A stretch of DNA of 64,000 nt from Malus domestica. Its lineage: Eukaryota > Streptophyta > Magnoliopsida > Rosales > Rosaceae. Positions 53,779-64,000 of the stretch are shown one piece after another. The stretch is taken from positions 28,449,501 through 28,513,500 of the forward strand of contig NC_091661.1 in NCBI RefSeq assembly GCF_042453785.1, written 5' to 3'. Position 1 is the first letter of the stretch; the number at the start of each line of letters is the position of its first letter. The translations under genes and the position numbers were made by a program. The notes beneath the pieces were generated by a model. It saw nothing but the letters and a program-made list of their open reading frames with translations. It made no database searches and was not told where the DNA came from.

Positions 53779-53884
53779 TACAAATTACGCAACCGAAACT
53801 ATAACAGAAGAGCGATTATAACGTATTAAAGTACCATCTCACTAAATTATCCAACAATGTTTCAGAGATTAGGAACAATCATAC

Positions 53885-54477
53885 TACTTTCAGCTCAGTC
53901 ATTCCATCAAACGGCTGGTTCGCTGCAATTCCACTTATGCTCAAATCACTACCGTCCGTTCCTACCATCGATTCCATCAAATTCTCCGAAACCCATTTCT
54001 CAATCAAATCCAAACACAGCTGCAACCACACCCAGAAAATTAAAAAGTCGAACTTTACAAAACTCCACTCCGAAAACATAAATTACACAAAACCCAACAA
54101 AATCTCACCCTGTTCTCGGACAATCCGACTTGAATAACCCCATCCGGATTATCCACCCTCTCGTACGGGTCCTCCGAAGCCCTATCCAACCCGATATAGT
54201 ACGGCGAGTCATTGGGCTTCGCAATCCAGCTCGCCCGGGAGGACATCCGGACCCGGCCCATGGACCCGCGGGTGGACAAGCTGGACCGCGACAGCGTTCT
54301 GGGGAGCTCCGCCAGGTTGGAGGAGGACTGGGAGGGGGAAGGTGGATCGGGTTTGGAGGGTCGCCGTCGTTTTAGGTAGAGCTGGAGGCAGTAATAGAGA
54401 GCACATGGGATTAGAGAGGCGAGGATGAGGCCGCCTCTGCCTTGGACGACGCCTTGGAGTGGCACAATCAGTCTCAT
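53885..54477 (-). pseudogene. Truncated ACS10/12-like aminotransferase (exons 1 and 2 only)
   Basis: Exon 1 54109-54477 (369 nt) and exon 2 53885-54019 (135 nt) have exactly the lengths of the intact gene at 25 kb, and the splice borders are kept. The frame is still open, with a few changes, for example ASLIPCAL for GSLIPCAL and ANQPFDG for AYQPFDG. Exons 3 and 4, including the PLP lysine, are missing, because the duplication breakpoint lies in intron 2. Its promoter region is also duplicated, so it may be transcribed antisense into the TPX2-like fragment, but it cannot make an enzyme. Confidence 0.92.
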
Positions 54478-54989
54478 CGCGGTGACTCCGGTGGGCTTGT
54501 TTCGGGTTGGGTCGGAGTCGGGTTGGCCGGTCCAGGTCTCGAGCTGCAGTGGGAGGGTTTCGGGTTGGCCGTTGGTTGGCGTGGAGGGATTGAGTGAGAT
54601 TCGAGAGCCCTGCGAGGGAAGTGTGTGTTTTGCAGTTTCGCTACCAGAAACTTTTGGTCTGGTTATGATTGGCACCTGCCAGTTTCCATCTTTGCATCTT
54701 TTGTTGGTGGCGTGCAAACACCATCGTCGTATAATAACAAAAAAACGATTTCATTCTTTTTGGGGCTAAAGATGTAATTTTGAATCAAATGCTTTTCTTA
54801 TCATATTTTTTTATACCGTAACCGTTATCTAATAAAGATAAGATACATATGTGTGTAGACCTTACTTTTATTAGAGAAATTGAGAATTTTTACTGTGCTC
54901 AAAACAATAGTTGTACCATATGTCCTGGTGCAAATACTAAATATTATTCTGTGTTTCGAGCACATTAAAAAATCTCTCGGATCACATTG

Positions 54990-56293
54990 TGTTTGGACCT
55001 GATTTTACACATCGGCCTAAGCAATCGAGGCCGTTGAGTAAGCATGGTTCTCAACCGTTGGATAAGAAAGTTTAGATATTATTGTTAAGAGATAATATTA
55101 TGATTTTTAATCATAATAATTATTTTTTTAATAAGTTATCTCGGTTTTTTATGCAAAATAAATGGGATGGAGGCAAGTAGAGTTGTGATGGGGACGTGAG
55201 CTTTGAATCAGGTTGGTTTGTTTTGCTGGACATGCATGCATGGGATGTAAAGATAATGAAGTGATAGGGGATAAATCCAAACATGCCAAAACGTGTAATT
55301 TGCAAAAGAATTGTGCAATATGGAGATTCTATCCTAATGCATGGTTTTTTGGGATTGGTTTTGTGCACGTGGCATGCGACAATGGAGATGATGGTTTTGC
55401 ATGGTGATGGCAATATGGGTTTAAAGGTTTCTCATGTTTTTTAATAAGAAGCCTAGGTGGGTTAGATCTCTAGTGAGATGTGATAAAGCCTAGGTAGGCT
55501 TTATTTATCTGAAGGATATGTGCGGCGTATTTGATACGGGATCAGGGTTTATCTGAAGGATATGCGCAGCGTATTTGATACGGGATCAAGGTCAATTCCA
55601 CAAAATAGAGTTGCAGTTGGACTCTACAAAATTATTTGGCCGCGTCACACAACATTTGCTCCTATAAATATAGAGGTAGTGGCAACGGAAGAAGGACCCC
55701 TGCAAATCAATACAAAATTGCCCTGCGCAAATTCTCACAACTTGTGATTTTTCTTTTCCCTTTTTTCGCTGACACATCTTCCGTTGGCATCAACAGCACT
55801 GTGGAAGCAACCGGTGATATCTTAAGTCGGCATAGATAGCTCTGTCACCGTAGAATCAGTCGGTCTCGCAATACTTTCCGTTGGCATCAACAGCACTGCG
55901 GCGAGAACGACCGATTACCTATCCAAGTCTCGGTCGAGAAGGATTTCTGAATCCTTATTGGTCGAGGTCATCTCATCAGCCTTCTCGGCGAAGTGAGGTG
56001 TTACGAGTTATTACATTCGGCACATTGAGGGCCGAATTTGATATTGAACTTCGTGAGAATAGTAACCTTGTCTTCAGGTTCGAGAGCCCAAGAGGCCGAG
56101 ACGTGTTCCTTTCTTGGCCGCAATCGCAAGACGCAGAAGTCAGTAGCGCGACCCAACGCAACATCAACAAATTTACTCCTCGGCCGAGCTCGGCCGACGA
56201 GTTGGCACGCCCCGCATTCACCGAAGGACGTAGTTAGCTTATTAATTACTCGGCCTGCGCGCCACGTAGGCTTGGTAGTTTTTAGGGTCAACA
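54990..56293 (+). repeat. 5' LTR of the LARD-like element
   Basis: 1304 bp. TATA-like CTCCTATAAATATAGAGG near 55660 is the probable start region. Two open frames of 60-120 codons after it (for example 55881-56237) recur in the other LTR, but have no recognisable domain. Confidence 0.93.
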
Positions 56294-57466
56294 TTTTGGC
56301 ACGCCCAGTGGGACCCAGTGCTAAACTACGAAGTTCACATGATCTATCTCGATCCGGCTTCAAGGGATGAGTGTTATCGCCTATTAAAGGAGCAAAACAA
56401 CTTCTCGAGAGTTTGAGAAGAATTTCTGAAAGGCAAGAGGCCGGGGGGCAAATCTCCACTCCGGCCACAACCAATATTCAGCCTAAGAAAAGTGATAATT
56501 TGGCCGAAGAACAAAGGCCACTTGTTGTTTCGGTAGAGACTGAAAATATAGTAGGCCTAGAAGAAAAAATTCAAGTCCCTAAGCTATATACAAAAATTGA
56601 CTTGGAAAAAGATTCGTCAAAAGAACGCTCCAGTGACGAACGAGGCCGAGATATTGGCCTAGCCCGAGAAACTACGCCAATTGATATGATTATTGGCAAT
56701 AAAGCCGATATGGAGAAATCCTGTTCGGCTAAGTTATTTGAATTAAAAGCCGAAATTATGCCTGGGGGGCATAATAATTGTTCAGCGCATTCGGCGGCCG
56801 ATAAAAAATCTTTCGTCAAGTCAAACATATTTGGAGATAGTATTTTATTCGGCCTTGCAAAAATTCAAAGTGAAAGTTTTGATACAAAAAGCCTTCGGCT
56901 TGGAATAAAACATCGTTGGCCTCCTCCATTTATAGTAGGGCCACTTTTGTTTTCTTTTGCTACAAAATAAGAATAAATTATTTTCTTAACCATTCGGCTT
57001 TTTAGGCCGATGCTTAAGAAAATAAAGGGGGCAATAAGATGGTGCGGACTTAGAAAAACAAGAAAAAACAAGATGGTGTACTCGGCAGACAATTTTGGTC
57101 AAATAATGGTGTACTCGGCAGACAGTTTTGGTCGAATGAATTTGCGAGAGCATGCATGACAATTGCTCGGCAGACAGTTTTGGTCAAATGAATTTATGGG
57201 AGCATGCATGGTTGCGAAGCTTGCTCAATTCAGTTTCGATGTGCGGTTTAATATATATATGTGTGTGTCAGAATGACCCATCACATGAAACAGAAAGAGA
57301 GACGCATACGGAAAAGACAAAGGAAAATTCATGAAGTTATGGTAGGCTTCCACATGGGCTAACCTTTTCGTTTGGTGATGTAGTGATCTGTGAATTCCTA
57401 ACAGCATTATTTGGCCGAATACAAATCTTTGGCCGAATAAAACATAGTTCGGCCGAATATAATGGG

Positions 57467-57521
<55 letters not shown>

Positions 57522-57794
57522 CTCTACAGCCAGTTCTTCTCGGTCTCAGCCCTATTTACTCTCGACCCCAGTATTTTTGACCGATACTAGTGTTTTCTCG
57601 ACCCCGGCAGTTGAGAGTTGGAGTAGTTCACGACACTGGCAGAGGGAGGTTATGACATTGGCAGAACATAGGTGATTTTAATGCCGAGAGACAAAATTTG
57701 TTTCGGCAATACGACGAAGTGTTGTTGGCTACGAGCAATTAATTTCCTTAACCATTCGGCTTACGAGCCGAAGCTCACGGAAACTAGGGGGCAA
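56294..57794 (+). other. Internal region of the LARD-like element
   Basis: An open frame at 56371-56970 (about 199 codons) follows a TGA directly and starts with GTG, not ATG. The translation is Lys/Glu/Ser-rich with no domain I recognise; it may be a decayed gag. Then come three copies of CTCGGCAGACAGTTTTGGTC-type sequence (57079-57187) and a (TA)n tract of about 50 bp at 57467-57519. Confidence 0.6.
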
Positions 57795-59098
57795 TGTTTG
57801 GACCTGATTTTACACATCGGCCTAAGCAATCGAGGCCGTTGAGTAAGCATGGTTCTCAACCGTTGGATAAGAAAGTTTAGATATTATTGTTAAGAGATAA
57901 TATTATGATTTTTAATCATAATAATTATTTTTTTAATAAGTTATCTCGGTTTTTTATGCAAAATAAATGGGATGGAGGCAAGTAGAGTTGTGATGGGGAC
58001 GTGAGCTTTGAATCAGGTTGGTTTGTTTTGCTGGACATGCATGCATGGGATGTAAAGATAATGAAGTGATAGGGGATAAATCCAAACATGCCAAAACGTG
58101 TAATTTGCAAAAGAATTGTGCAATATGGAGATTCTATCCTAATGCATGGTTTTTTGGGATTGGTTTTGTGCACGTGGCATGCGACAATGGAGATGATGGT
58201 TTTGCATGGTGATGGCAATATGGGTTTAAAGGCTTCTCATGTTTTTTAATAAGAAGCCTAGGTGGGTTATATCTCTAGTGAGATGTGATAAAGCCTAGGT
58301 AGGCTTTATTTATCTGAAGGATATGTGCGGCGTATTTGATACGGGATCAGGGTTTATCTGAAGGATATGCGCAGCGTATTTGATACGGGATCAAGGTCAA
58401 TTCCACAAAATAGAGTTGCAGTTGGACTCTACAAAATTATTTGGCCGCGTCACACAACATTTGCTCCTATAAATACAGAGGTAGTGGCAACGGAAGAAGG
58501 ACCCCTGCAAATCAATACAAAATTGCCCTGCGCAAATTCTCACAACTTGTGATTTTTCTTTTCCCTTTTTTCGCTGACACATCTTCCGTTGGCATCAACA
58601 GCACTGTGGAAGCAACCGGTGATATCTTAAGTCGGCATAGATAGCTCTGTCACCGTAGAATCAGTCGGTCTCGCAATACCTTCCATTGGCATCAACAGCA
58701 CTGCGGCGAGAACGACCGATTACCTATCCAAGTCTCGGTCGAGAAGGATTTCTGAATCCTTATTGGTCGAGGTCATCTCATCAGCCTTCTCGGCGAAGTG
58801 AGGTGTTACGAGTTATTACATTCGGCACATTGAGGGCCGAATTTGATATTGAACTTCGTGAGAATAGTAACCTTGTCTTCAGGTTCGAGAGCCCAAGAGG
58901 CCGAGACGTGTTCCTTTCTCGGCCGCAATCGCAAGACGCAGAAGTCAGTAGCGCGACCCAACGCAACATCAACAAATTTACTCCTCGGCCGAGCTCGGCC
59001 GACGAGTTGGCACGCCCCGCATTCACCGAAGGACGTAGTTAGCTTATTAATTACTCGGCCTGCGCGCCACGTAGGCTTGGTAGTTTTTAGAGTCAACA
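57795..59098 (+). repeat. 3' LTR of the LARD-like element
   Basis: 1304 bp, nearly identical to the 5' LTR. Visible changes include TTCTCGGCCGC for TTCTTGGCCGC, AAATACAGAGG for AAATATAGAGG and TTAGAGTC for TTAGGGTC. Confidence 0.93.
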
Positions 59099-59103
59099 CA
59101 TTG

Positions 59104-59487
59104 TTAATAAGCTCTTCAATTCAAGTTTTCCTTTCTCACGGTATCGATAATATACCAATGAATCCACTTATATATATATATATGTATGTATCTTCCCAAG
59201 TAGAGGGTATATATATATGTGTGTGTGTGTATCCTCCCAAGTATACCAGCACTCCTTAAATTATTGAACATTGAATCAGAACAAGTCTGCAATATGATGG
59301 ATTACACATGTCAATGGTTGAGACAAACGCTGACTCATCACATCACTCTTGTGTGTGTGTATCTTCCCAAGTATACCATCACTCCATAAATGATTGAACA
59401 TTGAATCAGAACAACTCTGCAATATGATGGATTACACATGTCAATGGTTGAGACAAACGCTGGCTCATCACATCACTTTCATAGATT
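59104..59487 (+). promoter_or_regulatory. NLR-type promoter blocks in tandem (copy B)
   Basis: Counterpart of 25806-26155: two copies of the CCCAAGTATACCA[G/T]CACTCC to CTCATCACATCACT block, with an expanded GT/TA run near 59215. Confidence 0.6.
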
Positions 59488-59709
59488 AGAGGCAGATTTT
59501 CTGCCCTCCTATTTGGATCCCCTTCTCATTCCATTCTATTTTATGTTGTCACGATTAAACCACGTCAATATTTTATATTGATTTTTTTTATAGAGATAAT
59601 AAAACAAAAAGCAATATGAATATAAAATGTTGACGTAACTTAACTGTGATCACACAAATAGAAGGGAATGAGAAGGGTACCCAAACAGGAGGGCAGGCAA
59701 CCTGCCTCC
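59488..59709. mobile_element. Palindromic Mutator-like MITE, copy 3
   Basis: Starts AGAGGCAGATTTTCTGCCC and ends AACCTGCCTCC, with a perfect 9 bp target duplication TCATAGATT (59479-59487 and 59710-59718). This is the same insertion as the copy at 26156, carried by the segmental duplication. Confidence 0.88.
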
Positions 59710-59718
59710 TCATAGATT

Positions 59719-60308
59719 CGGTCTCCTTGCAATCTAGAAAGCCATCTGCAACCTAAGCAGAAATATTCCACCACAATTTATTCGTGCTCTCTGTTGATAG
59801 GGCGTTGATAGGGCGTTTAGAGCAGTTGCCAAGTTGGATTTCAAATCTTCAACACCTCGTCATATTGGGTATTTGTTGGTCAAGGTTGAGAGATTCCCCA
59901 CTAAAAGCCCTTCAAAATCTACCTAATCTGTTGGAGCTATTTTTGAAAATCAATGCATATGATGGTGTGCAGCTGCATCTTGAGGAAGGAGGATTTCAGA
60001 AGCTGAGGCATCTGGAACTCAAGGACATGGAGGGACAAAATTCATTGATCATAGACAATGGGGTTATGCCTCTTCTCCAAGAGTTTCACATTGGACCTTC
60101 CCCACAACTGAAGGAGGTGCCCTCTGGCATCCACCATCTCCGAAAGCTGAGATATCTTGTTTTCTTTGACATGCCAAAGGAGTTTGAACGACATATGGAT
60201 CCAAATAATAGACTGCAACATTGGATTGTTGAACATATACAAGATGTCCGCTTTAGTTACAAGTTCGGACCAAGATGGGGGTGTATACGAAACTCACGCC
60301 CGACGTGA
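59719..60308 (+). pseudogene. NLR relic B: 5' leader fused to the last LRRs by deletion
   Basis: Same structure as relic A. The leader phrase CTGCAACCTAAGCAGAAATA continues directly into TTCCACCACAATTTATTCG of the LRR region at about 59768. The LRR frame is better kept than in A and reads through SWISNLQHLV, then LLELFLKINAYDG, to FGPRWG. It starts without an ATG. A 13 bp duplication (GTTGATAGGGC repeated) lies near 59800, and the end is shifted. About 165 LRR residues at most, so not a receptor. Sequence to about 60540 matches the NLR2 3' flank. Confidence 0.85.
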
Positions 60309-61355
60309 TTCCAACTTTTCTTTTTGGTAGAAGATTCCAACTTGTGAAACCAAGCATGGGAATGGAATGGTCTCTTTTTGTACAGTTTTTGGTTAGAGAG
60401 GTTTAGGGGTTGTTAAGAGTTGGTTGTTAGCTCTGGTATCCTAGTTTCTCTTGCAGGTTGACTGGGAGTGGCTCTTTCTCTTCTGTTTTCTTTGTGTCGT
60501 CGAGTCTAGTGATATTTCTAGCATTTTCCTTATAAACTGTTTTTTTTATTTATAAAAATTGAAAAATAAAAAGGTATCTTCTTCTCAAATTCAGAATGTT
60601 CAAGTGACCTAATAAAATTTCATTGAACTTTAGGCGAATGAATCAAGTTTTTACTAGAGATAAGTGTTAATCTACAATGGCTATTTATTCAAAAAGTTTT
60701 TTAGTAGTTTAAAATCATCAAACTAACTTTTTTTTTTGAATGTGTTAAAATTGGTTACCTGCAGATAATGAGTTCTTAACATGTGATTCAATACCGACCC
60801 AATTAGTTAATGTGTAGATTTGAAATCTATTATTTTCGTACCATTTCGAATCGAGTTAACAGATCGTATAAGAAATTGTCAGATCTAACTTAAATTTGAA
60901 AGGCTTGATGACCGTTGGCAGGCCTACCAAATATAAAATGGTTGTTGTTTGTTTGTTAATTTATAAAAACTTAAAAAGAGAGTTGGGTAGGTATCGTAAT
61001 GACGCAAAGCCAGAGGCAACCACCTCTCTAATTCGAGTTTTCCTTTCTCACTGTACCAACACGAGCAAATTAATCCCCTCATATATCATCGCAACTCCAC
61101 GGTATATAATATAGCAACACTCCTTAAATTATTGAAAATTGAATCAGAACAAGTCCGCAATATGATATGATGGATTACCAAAGTCAATGGATGAACCAAA
61201 CGCTGCCTTATCACATCGCTTTCATATTTTCAATCTCCTTGCAATCCAGAAAGTCCTCTGTAACCTAACCAGAAATATTCCACACGGAAGTATTCATATA
61301 GAGATTTTTCTCCATCAATTATAGATACTGTCTGCCAGAAAAGGCAGGATACAAA
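60309..61355 (+). promoter_or_regulatory. Spacer, promoter and leader of NLR3
   Basis: Matches the NLR1 upstream region but lacks about 145 bp (junction near 61017-61021, GGCAACCACCTC) and the 149 bp MITE. It has GGTATATAATATAGCA near 61100, then CGCTGCCTTATCACATCGCTT and the leader phrase CTAACCAGAAATATTCCACA. Confidence 0.6.
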
Positions 61356-64000
61356 ATGGCAGAATCAGTTGTATGCTTTGTGATCGATAAGTTAATTTCA
61401 CTACTCGTCACCACAGAAGCGAAACTTTCAAGAGACGTGCGTGCTGAAGTTGGTTTTCTCAGAGATGAACTTGAAAGCATCCGATCATTCCTCAAGGATG
61501 CAGACGCTAAAGCAGCAGCAGCAGCAGCAGAAGGAGACATGGTGACTGACAGTGCCAAAACTTGGGTCAAACAAGTAAGGGAAGCAGCTTTTTACATTGA
61601 AGATGTCATCGATGAGTATTTGCTTCGTGTCACAAGGCACCATCAAGACCGCGGATTCGTTCGCTTTGTCCACAAAGTTGTTTGGTTTCTGAAGAAAATG
61701 AAACCACAGGATGAGATAGCCTCAAAAATAGAGGGCATGAGAGCATTGGTTAGTGAAATCAAGGCTAGACATGAAAGATATGGGCTTAGTTCAATTGATC
61801 AGCAAGGTCAAAGCAGTGAAGAAATTGTTGTTTCGTGGCATGACCCTCGAGTGGCTTCCCTTTTCATCGAGGAAGCTGAAGTTGTTGGTGTGGAATCTGC
61901 CAGAGATGAGCTGATTAGTTGGTTGGTAGGAAAAGCATCAAGAGGCGCATACCGTGAAGTAATATCAGTGGTTGGCATGGGAGGACTTGGTAAGACCACT
62001 CTCGCCAAGAAAGTCTATGACAACCAAAGGGTGATCGAACACTTCGATTGCCATGCTTGGATTACAGTGTCTCAGACGTACAAGGTGGAGGATCTTCTGA
62101 GGCAGATGGTAATGCAATTCTACAAGGCCAGGAAGGAATATACCCCGGAGGGCATTGACACAATGGAAAAAGAATCTTTAATTAGAAAATCAAGAGAATT
62201 ACTGCAGCAAAAGAGGTACGTGATTGTGTTTGATGATGTATGGAAAGTAGAATTTTGGGAGGCGATAGAACATGCTTTGCTGGATAATAAAGGGGGAAGA
62301 ATAGTGATCACCACGAGGATTAAAGATGTTGCTGATTTTTGCAAAAAGTCTTCTTATGTTCATATTTACCGTTTGCAACCTCTGCCTCCAATCAAGGCAT
62401 GGGAATTGTTTTGTAGAAGGGCATTTCAATACGAATTGGAGGGGAACTGCCCTGCAGATTTGAAAGATTTGTCTCTTGAATTCGTTAGAAAGTGCGAAGG
62501 ATTGCCTTTGGCAATTGTTTCCATAGGTGGTCTGCTGTCAACAAAAGTTAAAGTTGTGTCTGAATGGCAGAAGTTATACGATAGCTTAAGTTCAGAGTTA
62601 GAAAGCAATCCCCACCTTACAAGCCTCACAAGAATTCTATCCTTCAGCTATCATCATCTACCGTATCACCTCAAATCATGTGTCTTATACTTTGGCATCT
62701 TTCCCGAGGACTACTCAATTAGTTGCATAAGACTAGCTCGGTTGTGGATCGCTGAAGGCTTTGTGAAACCGAAGAGGGGCAAGACACTAGAAGAGGTTGC
62801 AGAGGAATACTTGACTGAACTGATACATAGAAGCCTGGTGCAAGTGTCACAGGTTTGGATCGATGGGAAAGCTAAAAGCTGTCGAGTCCATGATCTGATG
62901 CGCGAAGTGCTCCTTAGAAAAGCGGTGGATTCAAATTTCTGTCATGTGTTATCAGAAAATGAGTCAACAATAAAGCCAATAACTCGACGCCTCTTGATAG
63001 ACAGCATGCCCTATGATGCCTTGGGAATAATTGAACAATCTCGCATTCGTTCTTTATTTACTTTCAACCAAGAACAATGGCCCGAGTCTTTTCTCAGTAC
63101 ACTGAGTGGAAACTTTAAACTTATGAAAATATTGGATTTTGGAGATGCTCCCCTGAATCATCTTCCGAAGTATGTGGGAGATTTGCATCTCTTGAAGTAC
63201 TTAAGCCTAAGGAATACAAAGGTGAAGTTGCTTCCAGAGTCCATATGTAATCTGCAAAACTTAGAAACACTGGATTTAAAACAGTCTCTGGTATATGAAA
63301 TACCAGCCAAGATCAATAAGCTTCTAAGGTTGCGACATCTTTTGGCCCATTATACTGACTCCAGCTCAAGGTTCAGGATGATCAGTAACGAACGAGGAGT
63401 GAAAATACATGATGGTATTGGATGCTTACAAGCTTTACAACAGTTATACCATGTGGAAACAAATCATGGCGGAATCAACCTAATCAAAGCATTGGAAAAG
63501 TTGAGGCAGCTGCGAAAGTTGGGCCTGAAAAACTTGAAACGTGAATATGGACGAGCTCTATGTGCTTCGATTGAAAAGATGAACCACCTTGAATCTCTAG
63601 AAGTAAGCACAATAAGCGAAGATGAAGTCCTTGACCTGCAATCCATTTCAACTCCACCCGAATCTATTCGGTTTCTCTACTTGAAGGGGCCTCTAGAGAA
63701 GTTGCCAAGTTGGATTCCAAAGCTTCAACGACTTGTCAGGCTACGAATTTTTTGGTCAAGGTTGACAGATGCCCCACTGAAAGCTCTTCAAAACCTTCCT
63801 AATTTGGTAGAGCTTGGGTTCTCATTCAACGCATATGATGGTGTGCAACTGCATTTTGAGGGAGGCTTTAAGGAACTCAGGGTGTTAAAACTCAAGCACT
63901 TGCCCAGACTAAACTCATTGATCATAGACAATGGGGCTATGCCTCTTCTCCGAGAGCTACAAATTGGGCCTTCCCCACAACTGAAGGAGGTGCCCTCTGG
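61356..64000 (+). CDS. NLR3, CC-NB-LRR protein (RPM1-like), open to the window end
   Basis: The frame from ATG 61356 stays open to the last base (about 881 codons). About 60 codons are missing compared with NLR2 (944). Near-identical to NLR1 but without its lesions: the GIDTME stretch and the kinase-2 tryptophan (VEFWEA) are present. Motifs seen: MAESVVCFVIDKL start, an alanine run (DADAKAAAAAAEGD) at about 48-60, IEDVIDEYL, P-loop GMGGLGKTTLAKKVYD, VIVFDDVW, IVITTR, CEGLPLAI, CVLYFGIFPEDY, CRVHDLM, then LRRs. A predicted cytosolic immune receptor. Whether the final exon sequence and stop are intact cannot be told from this window. Confidence 0.92.
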   Translation, partial: MAESVVCFVIDKLISLLVTTEAKLSRDVRAEVGFLRDELESIRSFLKDADAKAAAAAAEGDMVTDSAKTWVKQVREAAFYIEDVIDEYLLRVTRHHQDRGFVRFVHKVVWFLKKMKPQDEIASKIEGMRALVSEIKARHERYGLSSIDQQGQSSEEIVVSWHDPRVASLFIEEAEVVGVESARDELISWLVGKASRGAYREVISVVGMGGLGKTTLAKKVYDNQRVIEHFDCHAWITVSQTYKVEDLLRQMVMQFYKARKEYTPEGIDTMEKESLIRKSRELLQQKRYVIVFDDVWKVEFWEAIEHALLDNKGGRIVITTRIKDVADFCKKSSYVHIYRLQPLPPIKAWELFCRRAFQYELEGNCPADLKDLSLEFVRKCEGLPLAIVSIGGLLSTKVKVVSEWQKLYDSLSSELESNPHLTSLTRILSFSYHHLPYHLKSCVLYFGIFPEDYSISCIRLARLWIAEGFVKPKRGKTLEEVAEEYLTELIHRSLVQVSQVWIDGKAKSCRVHDLMREVLLRKAVDSNFCHVLSENESTIKPITRRLLIDSMPYDALGIIEQSRIRSLFTFNQEQWPESFLSTLSGNFKLMKILDFGDAPLNHLPKYVGDLHLLKYLSLRNTKVKLLPESICNLQNLETLDLKQSLVYEIPAKINKLLRLRHLLAHYTDSSSRFRMISNERGVKIHDGIGCLQALQQLYHVETNHGGINLIKALEKLRQLRKLGLKNLKREYGRALCASIEKMNHLESLEVSTISEDEVLDLQSISTPPESIRFLYLKGPLEKLPSWIPKLQRLVRLRIFWSRLTDAPLKALQNLPNLVELGFSFNAYDGVQLHFEGGFKELRVLKLKHLPRLNSLIIDNGAMPLLRELQIGPSPQLKEVPS

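Larger units (their letters stand above)
54990..59098 (+). mobile_element. Young non-autonomous LTR retrotransposon (LARD-like)
   Basis: Two LTRs of exactly 1304 bp (54990-56293 and 57795-59098), starting TGTTTGGACCTG and ending GTCAACA. A perfect 5 bp target duplication CATTG flanks it (54985-54989 and 59099-59103). The polypurine-type ACTAGGGGGCAA precedes the 3' LTR, and TTTTGGCACGCCCAGTGGGA follows the 5' LTR. The internal region is only 1501 bp, with no protease, integrase or RT recognised, so mobilisation must depend on another element. I counted about seven LTR differences by eye. Confidence 0.95.
53643..64000. repeat. Segmental duplication, copy B (continues past the window)
   Basis: Matches copy A (24573-31006) in order and orientation. 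It begins inside the TPX2-like gene at GGCTGCGAAAATTCGAAG and is interrupted by the LTR element at 54990-59098, after which homology resumes exactly one target duplication later. Confidence 0.9.

Noticed and set aside
56371-56970. 199-codon open frame in the LARD-like element as an intact gag gene
   Set aside because: It starts directly after a TGA with GTG, has no ATG near the start and no recognisable gag domain or zinc knuckle. Kept only as part of the internal region.

Overview
This window is nuclear DNA from a flowering plant. It shows split genes with GT-AG introns, 5' leaders rich in CT repeats, plant-specific gene families, a cluster of NLR (CC-NB-LRR) immune receptor genes, LTR retrotransposons, tRNA-derived SINEs and many MITEs. 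The SINE family and the protein sequences look like Rosaceae, most likely the apple/pear group; that is inference from memory, not a search result.

Layout. 1-6.9 kb: the 3' two thirds of a CPSF160 (cleavage and polyadenylation factor) gene, + strand, 14 exons visible. 6.9-16.2 kb: no convincing gene, but at least five palindromic MITEs, two SINE copies and a small TRIM-like element with its own LTRs. 16.4-18 kb: a single-exon DUF3475/DUF668 (PSK SIMULATOR-type) gene. 20-20.7 kb: an A20/AN1 zinc-finger stress-associated protein gene on the minus strand. 21.6-22.7 kb: a two-exon DUF688-type gene. 23-25.3 kb: a four-exon ACS10/ACS12-like PLP aminotransferase on the minus strand.

24.6-64 kb is an NLR cluster built by segmental duplication. 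Segment A (about 24.57-31 kb) holds the 5' half of the aminotransferase, an NLR relic and NLR1 (a pseudogene). Segment B (about 53.64 kb to beyond the window end) holds the same items in the same order: a truncated aminotransferase, an NLR relic and NLR3, which is open to the window edge. Segment B is split by a young 4.1 kb non-autonomous LTR element with identical-length 1304 bp LTRs and target duplication CATTG. Between A and B lie two further NLR scraps (31.8 and 40.8 kb), a decayed Ty1/copia element carrying a nested insertion (31.9-39.1 kb), the intact NLR2 (43.3-46.2 kb), and a TPX2-like gene fragment whose first intron contains a full-length Ty1/copia element (47.5-52.7 kb, target duplication ATCAT). 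The TPX2-like gene is cut off where segment B begins.

Functionally, CPSF160, the DUF668 protein, the zinc-finger protein, the DUF688 protein and the aminotransferase are ordinary single genes. The NLRs are a birth-and-death family: one intact gene, one apparently intact gene running off the edge, one full-length pseudogene and four fragments. Their promoters share blocks of sequence and have been repeatedly hit by MITEs. I found no CRISPR array, rRNA, canonical tRNA or prokaryotic feature, and no clearly new molecular system. The most informative signals are structural: the A/B duplication and its dated insertion, deletions marked by microhomology, a stop codon split by a terminal intron, and two MITEs sitting in the same target in tandem host copies.
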